Of a stretch of DNA of 11,632 nucleotides, positions 1-6,640 are shown piece by piece. The notes under the pieces are model-generated. The model did not search any database. It was not told the DNA's origin and saw nothing but the letters and a program-made list of their open reading frames with translations. The stretch comes from JBOFEH01 sp051650265 (GTDB lineage: Bacteria > Bacillota > Clostridia > Lachnospirales > Cellulosilyticaceae), in NCBI GenBank assembly GCA_051650265.1, contig JBOFIR010000021.1, positions 1 through 11,632 of the forward strand. Direction: 5' to 3'. A program made the translations under genes and the position numbers. Numbering within the stretch: the stretch's first letter is position 1; each line of letters opens with the position of its first letter.

Positions 1-1
1 A

Positions 2-205
2 GGTATCGGGCAGCATATGTTAGCATTCGCCGAGGATTATGGAAGGGCAGAGCAAGTAAGTGCACTGCGTCTGGATGTCTATGAAAAAAATATCCCAGCC
101 ATTTGTTTGTATGAGCGTGCAGGTTATAGATATATTGACACAGTAAGCCTAGGTTTAGAGGCGTATGGGTTAAATGGCTTTAGATTATATGAAAAATTAT
201 TGTAA
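2..205 (+). CDS. GNAT family N-acetyltransferase, C-terminal part only
   Basis: The reading frame is open from the left edge, so the start lies outside the window; 67 residues plus the stop are visible. The first visible residues, GIGQHML, fit the end of the GNAT motif A acetyl-CoA loop (R/Q-x-x-G-x-G/A) followed by its helix. Further on, RLDVYEKNIPAICLYERAGY is the typical motif B segment: a beta strand, then an Asn that often precedes the residue contacting CoA, then the LYERAGY helix and turn. The family transfers an acetyl group from acetyl-CoA to an amine; the substrate cannot be told from this fragment. An internal ATG at 17 sits inside motif A and is not a plausible start. Another acetyltransferase follows after 26 bases, so the two are probably co-transcribed. 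Confidence 0.85.
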   Translation, partial: GIGQHMLAFAEDYGRAEQVSALRLDVYEKNIPAICLYERAGYRYIDTVSLGLEAYGLNGFRLYEKLL

Positions 206-231
206 ATGTTTTTAAAAAGGAGGGAAAGAAT

Positions 232-783
232 ATGAAACATTGTGGAACAGAAACGATAGAGACAGTTAGGTTGCATTTACGCCAGTTTGTGAGAGAAGAT
301 GCAGAGGCAATGTATCGTAATTGGGCTTCAGATGAAGATGTCACACGTTTTTTGACATGGCGGGCGCATTCAGACGCTTCTGTAAGCAAACAAGTGTTAG
401 TAGAATGGATCAACAATTATGCTAGGAGTGACTTCTACCAGTGGGCGATTACGCTGAAAGAAGATGTTACGGAACCAATTGGGAGCATAAGTGTTGTTGC
501 ATATAATGATCAGATTGGGAAGGTGGAGATTGGATATTGTATTGGGCAACAATGGTGGCATAAAGGGATTACTTCAGAGGCACTACAAAATGTAATATCC
601 TTTTTGTTTGAGAAGGTTGAAGTATCACGTATAGAGGCAAGACATGACCCACAAAATGAAAATTCAGGTGAAGTGATGAAAAAATGTGGGATGAAGTATG
701 AGGGGACCATGCGACAGGCTGATTGGAACAATCAAGGGGTATGTGATGTATGTTATTATGCATTGTTAAAAGATGAACGGTAA
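232..783 (+). CDS. GNAT acetyltransferase, RimJ/RimL-like
   Basis: A 183-residue cytoplasmic protein of normal length for the RimJ/RimL-like branch of GNAT. Seen: an N-terminal strand TVRLHLRQFVREDAEAMYRNW, residues about 8-27, typical of this group; the segment GYCIGQQWW, residues 101-109, followed by HKGITSEAL, which is motif A in its RimJ form (E. coli-type enzymes have a W-G-x-G-x-A-T-E-A pattern); and motif B near residues 141-157, including N-E-N-S-G and K-K-C-G-M. The family includes ribosomal-protein N-terminal acetyltransferases, but also many enzymes acting on antibiotics or amino acids, so the substrate is unknown. The start is well supported: AAGGAGG at 217-223 lies eight bases upstream of the ATG. 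It follows the partial acetyltransferase closely and is followed by a hairpin, so it probably ends that transcription unit. Confidence 0.9.
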   Translation: MKHCGTETIETVRLHLRQFVREDAEAMYRNWASDEDVTRFLTWRAHSDASVSKQVLVEWINNYARSDFYQWAITLKEDVTEPIGSISVVAYNDQIGKVEIGYCIGQQWWHKGITSEALQNVISFLFEKVEVSRIEARHDPQNENSGEVMKKCGMKYEGTMRQADWNNQGVCDVCYYALLKDER

Positions 784-803
784 AAGAATAGGGATTAAGG
801 TGC

Positions 804-841
804 AAAGGCAAGGATGGATCACATAGACCATCTTTGCCTTT
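804..841 (+). terminator. Hairpin, probable intrinsic terminator
   Basis: A 14-bp stem (AAAGGCAAGGATGG at 804-817 with CCATCTTTGCCTTT at 828-841, one G-U pair) encloses a 10-base loop. It lies 21 bases after the stop of the acetyltransferase gene. The downstream T tract is short (TTTATTTAT), so termination may be partial. Confidence 0.7.
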
Positions 842-878
842 ATTTATGGTGAAGGGATTCGGCGAATTACCATAATTA

Positions 879-907
879 TTTAAAGTTATATAATGGTATG
901 ATATAAT
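879..907 (+). promoter_or_regulatory. SigA-type promoter with extended -10 for the kinase/GNAT operon
   Basis: A perfect -10 hexamer TATAAT (902-907) is preceded by TGA, giving the extended TGnTATAAT form. A -35-like TTTAAA (879-884) sits 17 bases upstream of it. A second TATAAT occurs at 889-894 but has no comparable -35. The expected start of transcription is near 914. It lies just after the preceding hairpin, which fits the start of a new unit. Confidence 0.65.
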
Positions 908-940
908 CTATTTTAATACATAGAGAAAGGGTGATGTCTT

Positions 941-1003
941 ATGAAAATCACGATGAATAGCAAACAAACAACACTTAGAACAGGGAGGGTGACACAAATT
1001 TAG
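941..1003 (+). CDS. Possible 20-residue leader peptide
   Basis: A short frame from ATG 941 to TAG 1001-1003 begins MKITMNSKQ and is rich in Thr, Lys and Arg. It has a weak purine-rich site AGAAAGGGTG (924-933) 7 bases ahead, and lies in the 5' leader of the kinase-like gene, about 27 bases downstream of the predicted transcription start. It has no recognisable homology. It might be a leader peptide, a small protein, or chance. The start-site spacing is acceptable, but the length gives no statistical support. Confidence 0.2.
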   Translation: MKITMNSKQTTLRTGRVTQI

Positions 1004-1017
1004 CTCTCCGAAAAATC

Positions 1018-1023
1018 AGGAGG
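1018..1023 (+). promoter_or_regulatory. Ribosome binding site that sets the kinase-like gene start
   Basis: AGGAGG at 1018-1023 directly abuts the ATG at 1024, which is too close for initiation there. It is six bases from the next in-frame ATG at 1030, so 1030 is taken as the start. Confidence 0.75.
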
Positions 1024-1029
1024 ATGAAG

Positions 1030-1902
1030 ATGAATAAAGATTTAGTTACAGTAAAGATGGATCAAGTATCATTTCAGTTGAGAGAGGCCCATGATTTTGA
1101 ATGGCTTCAAGCATTGGGCAGTGTATTTTGTGTATTTGCAGAGCAAGATTCAGGGAATATTGCCTTTGGGGTAGAAAAAGATGGGGAAAAGCATTTTGTG
1201 AAATATGCAGGGGCACAGACCGCCGAGTATGAAGGGGCAACATCTGATGCCATTGAACGTCTCAAGGCTGCAGTATCTATTTATGAGGAATTGAAGCATC
1301 CAGCCCTGATAGAACTGGTGGATCACTTCGCAGTAGAAAATGGGTATGCAGTAGTTTTTAGATGGGTGGAGGGAGAGTGTCTTCATGCACATTGGACATT
1401 TGACACGTACCCAAAGTATACCCATCCAAAGTCAGCCTATTATCGCTACAAGCAGCTCCCAGTGGAGAGGCGACTATGTTCGTTAGCAACCCTCTTTGCC
1501 TTTCACAAAGAGGTGGCAGCACGTGGGTATTTGGCAGTTGACTTTTATGATGGCAGTATCCTATATGATTTTGAAACTCATAGAACGACTATCTGTGATA
1601 TTGACTTTTATCAAAAAAAACCACTTGTCAATCAAGTTGGTGATGACTACTGGGGATCACCACGCTTCAAAGCACCTGAAGAAAGTGAAGCGGGAGCAGT
1701 AATTGATGAGCGAACTAATGTGTATACCATGGGGGCTATTGCTTTTGGGCTTCTAGGTGGTGAGACAGATCATTCATTTGAGAAGTGGGAAGCTGGTAGG
1801 GCGCTATATGAAGTTGCAAAGCGTGCAACAGCGCAAGATAGAGATAAGCGGTATGGATCAATCAGCGAACTTTATGAAGAGTGGATGAAATACATAGGCT
1901 GA
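1030..1902 (+). CDS. Eukaryotic-type Ser/Thr protein kinase-like protein
   Basis: A 290-residue soluble protein with a compact protein-kinase fold and no membrane segment. Seen: FGVEKDGEKHFVKYAGA with the likely ATP-binding beta3 Lys at K58; hinge-like VVFRWVEGECL, residues 108-118; a catalytic-loop-like AVDFYDGSILYD with the possible catalytic Asp at D171; a metal-binding segment ICDIDF (D190/D192); and an APE motif FKAPEE at 213-218. The helix after it, NVYTMGAIAFGLL, corresponds to kinase subdomain IX. Oddities: the HRD His is absent, and the Asn normally five residues after the catalytic Asp is Ser (S176), so activity is uncertain. Aminoglycoside- or small-molecule-kinase-like function is also possible. 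It is the first gene of a unit with two acetyltransferases, 25 bases upstream of the next one. Substrate and role are unknown. Confidence 0.8.
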   Translation: MNKDLVTVKMDQVSFQLREAHDFEWLQALGSVFCVFAEQDSGNIAFGVEKDGEKHFVKYAGAQTAEYEGATSDAIERLKAAVSIYEELKHPALIELVDHFAVENGYAVVFRWVEGECLHAHWTFDTYPKYTHPKSAYYRYKQLPVERRLCSLATLFAFHKEVAARGYLAVDFYDGSILYDFETHRTTICDIDFYQKKPLVNQVGDDYWGSPRFKAPEESEAGAVIDERTNVYTMGAIAFGLLGGETDHSFEKWEAGRALYEVAKRATAQDRDKRYGSISELYEEWMKYIG

Positions 1903-1927
1903 GTGAATAAAGAGGGGGAGAGAAGAA

Positions 1928-2428
1928 GTGCCAATTATAGGTATTAAACAACCAGAGATCATACAGATAAGCAATGAATTAAGATTAAGAAAGTATGATG
2001 GCCTATGTGACTTTGCTCTCAAGTGGTATCAGGATGAAGAAACACTACTACTTGTGAACAATAACCCAACGCCATATGATGAGGATCAGCTAGGACGTAT
2101 GTATAGCTACTTAGATACGCAAGGAGAATCCTATTTTATTGAAGTATTAGAAGGTAGCGCTGTAATTCCTGTAGGCGATGTTACTTTTTCTAAAGAGGAT
2201 ATGCCAATCGTCATTGGTGAAAAGAAGTATCGTGGACAAGGGATCGGGAAACAAGTGATTTATGCGCTCATTGAACGTGCAAAATTACTTGGTTATTTAG
2301 AAATAAAAGTAGATGAGATTTATCATTTCAATAGGGCTTCTCAAAATCTATTCCAAAGCTGCGGCTTTGAGCAGTATGAGCGTACAAGTACTGGGTTTCG
2401 TTACAAATTAATACTAGCAAATGAATAG
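1928..2428 (+). CDS. GNAT family N-acetyltransferase
   Basis: A 166-residue cytoplasmic acetyltransferase. The acetyl-CoA binding motif A is canonical: KKYRGQGIGKQVIYALIERA, with R102-G-Q-G105-I-G107 forming the pyrophosphate loop. Motif B is seen in FNRASQNLFQSCGF, where N/S-Q-x-L-F and C-G-F follow the usual pattern. The N-terminal half (LRLRKYDGLCDFALKWYQDEE) resembles GNATs with an N-terminal helix that binds a variable amine substrate; which one cannot be said. The start is a GTG at 1928, chosen because the G-rich site AGAGGGGGAG (1911-1920) lies seven bases ahead and no upstream in-frame ATG fits. It follows the kinase-like gene by 25 bases and is probably co-transcribed with it. Confidence 0.88.
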   Translation: MPIIGIKQPEIIQISNELRLRKYDGLCDFALKWYQDEETLLLVNNNPTPYDEDQLGRMYSYLDTQGESYFIEVLEGSAVIPVGDVTFSKEDMPIVIGEKKYRGQGIGKQVIYALIERAKLLGYLEIKVDEIYHFNRASQNLFQSCGFEQYERTSTGFRYKLILANE

Positions 2429-2469
2429 TTTTGCTGATTTACTAGAGTAGCTTAACGTGAGGGGGGATC

Positions 2470-3051
2470 ATGATGATTATAAAATTAAATCAGCTTTCAG
2501 ATGTACAGGCACAGTTGTTAATGCCAGTCTATGGAGAAAGCAACAGACAAAATGTGCCGAACTTCTTTCCGGAAGTAACTGATATTGAAAAAGGGCTAAC
2601 GCTGGTAGAAGAGGCTTATAGCCAGTGGCTAAGAGAAGATTTTTTTGAAAAAGATAATACAGCATGCTATGTGTGGGAGGAAGAAGGCGTTTGGCTCAGT
2701 AGCTTGCGTTTGCATGAAGTTGGGGATAGGGAGTATTTTGTAGAAGCGTTAGAAACGCACCCAGACTATAGAAGGCAAGGCCATGCAGAGAAATTACTAA
2801 AGGGTATGATCAAAGCATTAAGCAAGGCGGGAGCTGTTCGCATACATAGTTATACTTCGGTTAAGAATGTTGCATCTCAAAAAACACATCAAAAATGTGG
2901 GTTTAAAGAGAGTGAAGGAAGGGTATTTGACTACACGACACAAGAGTATGTGAATCATGTAGTGGGCTTTTTGCTAGAGGAGGAAGCAGCGTGGACCTAT
3001 CCGCTGATTCAGCCAAGGCTCTTAGAGAAAGTGGAGCAGGTGAATATTTAG
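2470..3051 (+). CDS. GNAT family N-acetyltransferase
   Basis: A 193-residue acetyltransferase. Motif A is ETHPDYRRQGHAEKLLKGMI, with R101-R-Q-G104-H-A106 as the acetyl-CoA loop. The motif B region is SVKNVASQKTHQKCGF, residues about 136-151. An N-terminal extension of about 60 residues (SNRQNVPNFFPEVTDIEKGL) and a C-terminal tail distinguish it from its neighbours, so it is not a recent duplicate of either. Substrate unknown. Two adjacent ATG codons are possible starts (2470 and 2473). The G run GAGGGGGG (2459-2466) is three bases from the first and six from the second, so 2473 may be used; the difference is a single Met. It is the last gene of the kinase/GNAT unit and is followed by a strong terminator. 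Confidence 0.88.
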   Translation: MMIIKLNQLSDVQAQLLMPVYGESNRQNVPNFFPEVTDIEKGLTLVEEAYSQWLREDFFEKDNTACYVWEEEGVWLSSLRLHEVGDREYFVEALETHPDYRRQGHAEKLLKGMIKALSKAGAVRIHSYTSVKNVASQKTHQKCGFKESEGRVFDYTTQEYVNHVVGFLLEEEAAWTYPLIQPRLLEKVEQVNI

Positions 3052-3066
3052 TAAGCGCTAACAATG

Positions 3067-3106
3067 AAAGTGCCTTGGCAGTTGATGGACAAGGCACTTT
3101 TGTTTT
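3067..3106 (+). terminator. Intrinsic terminator of the kinase/GNAT unit
   Basis: An 11-bp perfect stem (AAAGTGCCTTG at 3067-3077 with CAAGGCACTTT at 3090-3100), a 12-base loop and a following T tract TTTTGTTTT. It starts 15 bases after the stop of the last acetyltransferase. Confidence 0.88.
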
Positions 3107-3193
3107 GTGCTAATTATTCTATACATATAAAAATAAGATTAAAGCTATGAGGAAAAATGTCGAAATATGATAAGGTGGCATTATGTATAGAAA

Positions 3194-3199
3194 AAGGAG
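3194..3199 (+). promoter_or_regulatory. Ribosome binding site that sets the carboxypeptidase start
   Basis: AAGGAG lies five bases before the ATG at 3205. An in-frame ATG exists at 3157 but would add 16 charged residues before the signal peptide and has only a weak site (GAGGAAAA) ahead of it. Confidence 0.8.
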
Positions 3200-3204
3200 A
3201 CATT

Positions 3205-4608
3205 ATGGGAAAGACATTAACTAGAATCGTAATAAGTATATTAATGGGGGTATTATTTTTTTCGTCAACAATAGTACATGCAAAAGTAATTAACGCACAG
3301 TCGCTCTATACTTCTGGAATAAGTCATAAAACAAATTTTGCATTAGAAAAATTACATAATACTTATCCAGAAAGTACAGAGCTTAAGACAATAGGGGTAT
3401 CTCAGGTAGGGGGAAAACCTATTCAAGCTATAAAAGTAGGGAAAGGTGAAAAGTCTATTTTGATTAATGGGGCGCATCACGCCAGGGAGACAATGACAAC
3501 TATTTTAATTTTAGACCAGATAGAGTATCTGGCGAAAGCCTATGAAGAAAACATGATCATGAATGGTCAAAATGTAAGAGAAATATTGAATACAGTGGCT
3601 ATCTGGTTTGTGCCTTTGGTCAATCCAGATGGTGCAGATAAAGCAATGAGTAGTAACCCTAGCTGGAAGGCAAACGGGAGAGGTGTTGATCTTAATAGAA
3701 ATTATCCGACGCCGCTTGGAAGGACTAAGCCAACAAGGACGCCAGGATCACAGGGATATGCGGGAACAGCTCCGTTTTCAGAATCAGAAACAAAGGCTTT
3801 AAGAGACTTGTGCTATGAAGAACAATTTGAAACGAATATTGCATATCACTCGGCAGGGCAGATTATCTATTGGTGGTTTTACCAGAAGGGGGAGGTATAT
3901 AACCAATCGGTACATTTGGCTAGAATATTAGCGAATATCACAGGGTATGCTTTGGTGCCTAGCAATCAGTCGATGGGAGGGCTAGGATTTACAGATTGGT
4001 TTATCCAGGAATTCAACAAGCCTGGGTTTACGCCTGAAATCGGTAAAGTAGCGAATGGCAGGCCACTTGGATGGTGGGAATATGCAAAGATTTGGAAAGA
4101 TAATAAAGATGTGCCCCTTAAAATGTGTCAAGAAATTATAAAAATAAATACAGGGAAATGGCAAGGCGAAGTAAAAGGGGGAGCTGTTCAGGCGCCTACA
4201 GTATTTGGCAGAACGATTTTACCTATAAAAGAGATTAGCAATATCATGGACGTAAAAGTAACCTATTTATCTGAATCACAGCAACTGCATCTATCAAAAG
4301 GAAATGTAGTGTTAAAAGTAAAAGTGGGAGATCTAACGGGTACATTGAATGAAGAACAGATTATGTTACCGATCCCTATCTATCAGAAAAATGGAACCAC
4401 ATACATACCTGTGCGTACAATGTTAGATCTATTTGATTTTACAGTTCAAAATAATGATGTAGAAGAAGAGAATACTGGTACAGAAGAAGAGAATACTGAT
4501 GTAGAAGAAAATATTGGCACAGAAGAAAACACTAATATAGAAAATGAAGAAAATCTAGACGTGGACGCAGATGCTGATGGAGGAACACAAGGGGATTCCG
4601 AGATGTAA
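3205..4608 (+). CDS. Secreted M14 family zinc carboxypeptidase with stalk domain
   Basis: A 467-residue exported metallocarboxypeptidase. Residues 1-26 form a Sec signal peptide (basic MGKTLTR, hydrophobic core, cleavage predicted after VHA). The M14 catalytic domain spans about 30-315: zinc ligands H92 and E95 in HHARE, and H215 in AYHSAGQ; the substrate-binding N164-R165 in GVDLNRNYP; and the general base E278 in FTPEIG. All key residues are present, so it should cleave C-terminal residues from peptides, possibly cell-wall peptides (gamma-D-glutamyl-type activity cannot be excluded). Residues about 332-416 resemble a copper-amine-oxidase-like N-terminal domain (PF07833: ILPIKEI and TYIPVRTMLDL half-repeats), a common attachment or stalk module in Firmicutes. 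It ends in an acidic repeat tail. The gene has its own ribosome binding site and no convincing promoter in the 3107-3193 interval. It is more AT-rich than the metH region. Confidence 0.9.
   Translation: MGKTLTRIVISILMGVLFFSSTIVHAKVINAQSLYTSGISHKTNFALEKLHNTYPESTELKTIGVSQVGGKPIQAIKVGKGEKSILINGAHHARETMTTILILDQIEYLAKAYEENMIMNGQNVREILNTVAIWFVPLVNPDGADKAMSSNPSWKANGRGVDLNRNYPTPLGRTKPTRTPGSQGYAGTAPFSESETKALRDLCYEEQFETNIAYHSAGQIIYWWFYQKGEVYNQSVHLARILANITGYALVPSNQSMGGLGFTDWFIQEFNKPGFTPEIGKVANGRPLGWWEYAKIWKDNKDVPLKMCQEIIKINTGKWQGEVKGGAVQAPTVFGRTILPIKEISNIMDVKVTYLSESQQLHLSKGNVVLKVKVGDLTGTLNEEQIMLPIPIYQKNGTTYIPVRTMLDLFDFTVQNNDVEEENTGTEEENTDVEENIGTEENTNIENEENLDVDADADGGTQGDSEM
4456..4555 (+). repeat. Acidic tandem repeat in the carboxypeptidase tail
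   Basis: The DNA carries a 17-base identical repeat, at 4461-4477 and 4482-4498, with a 21-base period, followed by decayed copies. In protein these are DVEEENT, GTEEENT, DVEENI, GTEENT and NIENEEN, residues about 418-450. The tail is highly negative and probably disordered. Confidence 0.75.
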
Positions 4609-4635
4609 TGAGTCTTTGATGGGGCATCTAAGAAA

Positions 4636-4677
4636 ATACAAAAAAGCTGTAGAAAAAAATCTACAGCTTTTTTGTAT
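4636..4677. terminator. Bidirectional terminator between convergent genes
   Basis: A perfect 18-bp stem (ATACAAAAAAGCTGTAGA at 4636-4653 and its complement at 4660-4677) with a six-A loop. It carries T6 on the + strand arm and T6 on the opposite strand (the A6 at 4640-4645), so it can stop transcription from both sides. It serves the carboxypeptidase (+) and the DUF4091 gene (-), whose stop codon overlaps its edge. Confidence 0.92.
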
Positions 4678-6431
4678 TAAAGATCTGCAAGCTTGCGGAG
4701 GAAGTCTACGCTGATCTGGTCGTAGTCTCTGAAGTTCAGAGACATAATCTCGTCGGCGTTGCGGCGATGAGATCCTTGCATCTGTTCGAGGGTAGCTACT
4801 TTGAGGATGCTTTGGATAGCGTCTATGACGCCTTCCTGGTCACCTGTACGTGCGATGTACATCTTGAAGATCATATAATCTCTGATACCGCGCTTGAGGT
4901 TCTTGTAGCGGAGGCTATAGAGTGGTGTACCTGTTTTGCTAGGGTACACAAAGTGTGTGCCACCTGCTTGGAACTTCTGATAGTGGTAGCTATCGTAGTT
5001 GTAAGGGTCGTTTGGCCAGAGCCAGATGGCCCATCGGAGGAAACCGTCCATATTCATATAGAGTGAGAGCCATGGGAGAATACGACTTTCTGCCAGGTGA
5101 CAGCGTAAAAATGTATTTGGCGTCTTAGGATCAATAGCCACATAGTAGCTCATGGTACAGTCTTGTTCCTGACGGATCTGACGGATGCGTTCTTCGTCAG
5201 AGAGGATCAGCGGGAGATTGACCACATAATCATTGACACCTTCAAAGTTTGCTTGGAGCACCTTGAGGCTACAGATAGTTACTTTGAACTGGATATGTGG
5301 GGTGAGGGTCTTGAGTGTAGAGAGTGTCTCTTGGAATGCCTGTGTATCATGTGGCTCATCACAGACAATCTTGGCAAGGTGAGCCCAGCCGTTGATGGCG
5401 ATATTTTCATCCAGTGCACGGATGTAGCCTTCCAGATCTTTGCGGCTACGAATGTATTGGTAAGTACCTGTGGCTTCGTCGCGGTAGCGGATGCGCACAG
5501 CATCTTGGCTATCGGTGATTACGGCGCCAAAACCTGCATCTGCCATAGTCCAGATGCCCAGTAGCCCAAAGATTTCGATCTCTTGGTCGATATTGTGAGC
5601 CAGGCAGAGTCTGATGTAGCGGTTCATGGCCTCGAAGTCATAGTGCCAGTTGCCAGTGGCATCTTTGCGAACACTGATCATATTGTACTCAAAGTAGTCA
5701 GATGGATTGGTACGATAGTAGGTAGACCATTGACCTGACCATGGCGCATCAGAGACGATAACAGTAATCGCTTTTTGACCAAGTTCTTGGAGTACTTTGA
5801 GGTGGCTTGCCATCACGTCGAAGTGGGCGTCGCTCCAGAGAGGAACTTCGTATGTACGCGCAAGTGATGTATGGTGTTGCCAAAGGTCGAGATAGAAGTC
5901 GCCTTGGTCAAGAGACTTTAGCGCTATAGGGAGTACTTCTACGGTTACAGTCAGTTCTTTGAAGAGTACTTCATCCTCCAAGAGTCTGGAGTGGTAGACG
6001 CGTACTTTCCCCTCATAGCTACCAGCAGGTGTGGATGGGGATGTATGGACCTCAATCCAGATAGGCTGGACTTTGAGGCGTTCATTGTATTTGCGTTGTT
6101 GGCTCAGCAGAACCTCAGACTTATAGTTCCCATCATCATCACGAACAAGTTCTACAAGGTGTGTGTCTACGTGTGAAGCAGGGATGCAGTCAAAGTCCAC
6201 TTCTATCCGTACAGTGTGTACAGGATAGGCTTCGTAGAATGCAGGTGAGTGGTCAAGTGTCACCATCAGTTCCTCTTGGCTATATAATAATAACTGAGTG
6301 ACAATACTATCATTTTGTGCACAGGTGAATTGGTTGTGCTCGTTTTGGACAAAAGGTACCGTCCAAGGATTGAAATTGCCATAGTGGTATTTGAACATTT
6401 CATTGGCAAGGCCACAGTATAGATTCATCAT
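4677..6431 (-). CDS. DUF4091/GH123-like putative glycoside hydrolase
   Basis: A 584-residue protein without a signal peptide, so probably cytoplasmic. Residues 1-170 look like beta-sandwich segments (PAGSYEGKVRVYHSRL; LTVTVEVLPIAL), and a TIM-barrel-like part begins near residue 175 (GDFYLDLWQHHTS). The C-terminal part carries MDGFLRWAIWLWPNDPY, residues 461-477, characteristic of the DUF4091 family (PF13320), which includes the GH123 beta-N-acetylgalactosaminidases. These use an adjacent Asp-Glu pair in a substrate-assisted mechanism, and such a pair is seen as D358-E359 in KIVCDEPHD. Activity on GalNAc is an inference; other sugars are possible. The gene is divergent from metH and convergent on the carboxypeptidase. 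The - strand site AAGGAG is four bases before the first of two Met codons and seven before the second (6428), so the real start may be the latter. Confidence 0.78.
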   Translation of the reverse strand: MMNLYCGLANEMFKYHYGNFNPWTVPFVQNEHNQFTCAQNDSIVTQLLLYSQEELMVTLDHSPAFYEAYPVHTVRIEVDFDCIPASHVDTHLVELVRDDDGNYKSEVLLSQQRKYNERLKVQPIWIEVHTSPSTPAGSYEGKVRVYHSRLLEDEVLFKELTVTVEVLPIALKSLDQGDFYLDLWQHHTSLARTYEVPLWSDAHFDVMASHLKVLQELGQKAITVIVSDAPWSGQWSTYYRTNPSDYFEYNMISVRKDATGNWHYDFEAMNRYIRLCLAHNIDQEIEIFGLLGIWTMADAGFGAVITDSQDAVRIRYRDEATGTYQYIRSRKDLEGYIRALDENIAINGWAHLAKIVCDEPHDTQAFQETLSTLKTLTPHIQFKVTICSLKVLQANFEGVNDYVVNLPLILSDEERIRQIRQEQDCTMSYYVAIDPKTPNTFLRCHLAESRILPWLSLYMNMDGFLRWAIWLWPNDPYNYDSYHYQKFQAGGTHFVYPSKTGTPLYSLRYKNLKRGIRDYMIFKMYIARTGDQEGVIDAIQSILKVATLEQMQGSHRRNADEIMSLNFRDYDQISVDFLRKLADL

Positions 6432-6565
6432 TAAACTCCTTTTTTCTATGTAAACATAAAGTATTAAAAATATTTTAACTTAAATTTAAATTTATTTCTA
6501 TTAAATTTAGTAATAATATAAAATAAATAGAAAAAAGAATGATTTAATTTTGGGTGATTTTTATT
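6432..6565. other. AT-rich divergent intergenic region with a 14-bp palindrome
   Basis: Very AT-rich DNA between the DUF4091 gene (-) and metH (+). It contains the perfect palindrome TAAATTTAAATTTA (6481-6494), which could be an operator. I see no single convincing -10/-35 pair for the - strand gene, because many AT-rich hexamers compete. Confidence 0.4.
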
Positions 6566-6594
6566 TTGAACAGTTCTGACGGCTATGATAAGAT
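6566..6594 (+). promoter_or_regulatory. Probable metH promoter
   Basis: TTGAAC (6566-6571) and TAAGAT (6589-6594) are separated by 17 bases. The leader to the TTG start is then only about 40 bases, too short for an S-box or cobalamin riboswitch. Confidence 0.55.
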
Positions 6595-6627
6595 ATAACA
6601 ATAAGTTCAATCAAAGACTAACATGTG

Positions 6628-6635
6628 AGGGGGAG
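6628..6635 (+). promoter_or_regulatory. Ribosome binding site supporting the metH TTG start
   Basis: AGGGGGAG lies five bases ahead of the TTG at 6641. The next in-frame ATG falls inside the conserved DGAMGTC motif of the first domain, so the TTG is needed. Confidence 0.7.
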
Positions 6636-6640
6636 AAATA

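Noticed and set aside
180..811. Reverse-strand open frames over the second acetyltransferase
   Set aside because: They are shadows of a well-supported + strand gene, with no ribosome binding site or motif.
3157..3204. N-terminal extension of the carboxypeptidase from the ATG at 3157
   Set aside because: It would put charged residues ahead of a clear signal peptide, and the ATG at 3205 has a good AAGGAG site.
4767..5564. Open frames on the + strand across the DUF4091 gene
   Set aside because: They are antisense to a long gene with recognisable family motifs and have no family similarity of their own.
6595..6640. S-box or cobalamin riboswitch before metH
   Set aside because: The interval is too short and shows no conserved riboswitch core; the upstream DNA is nearly pure AT.
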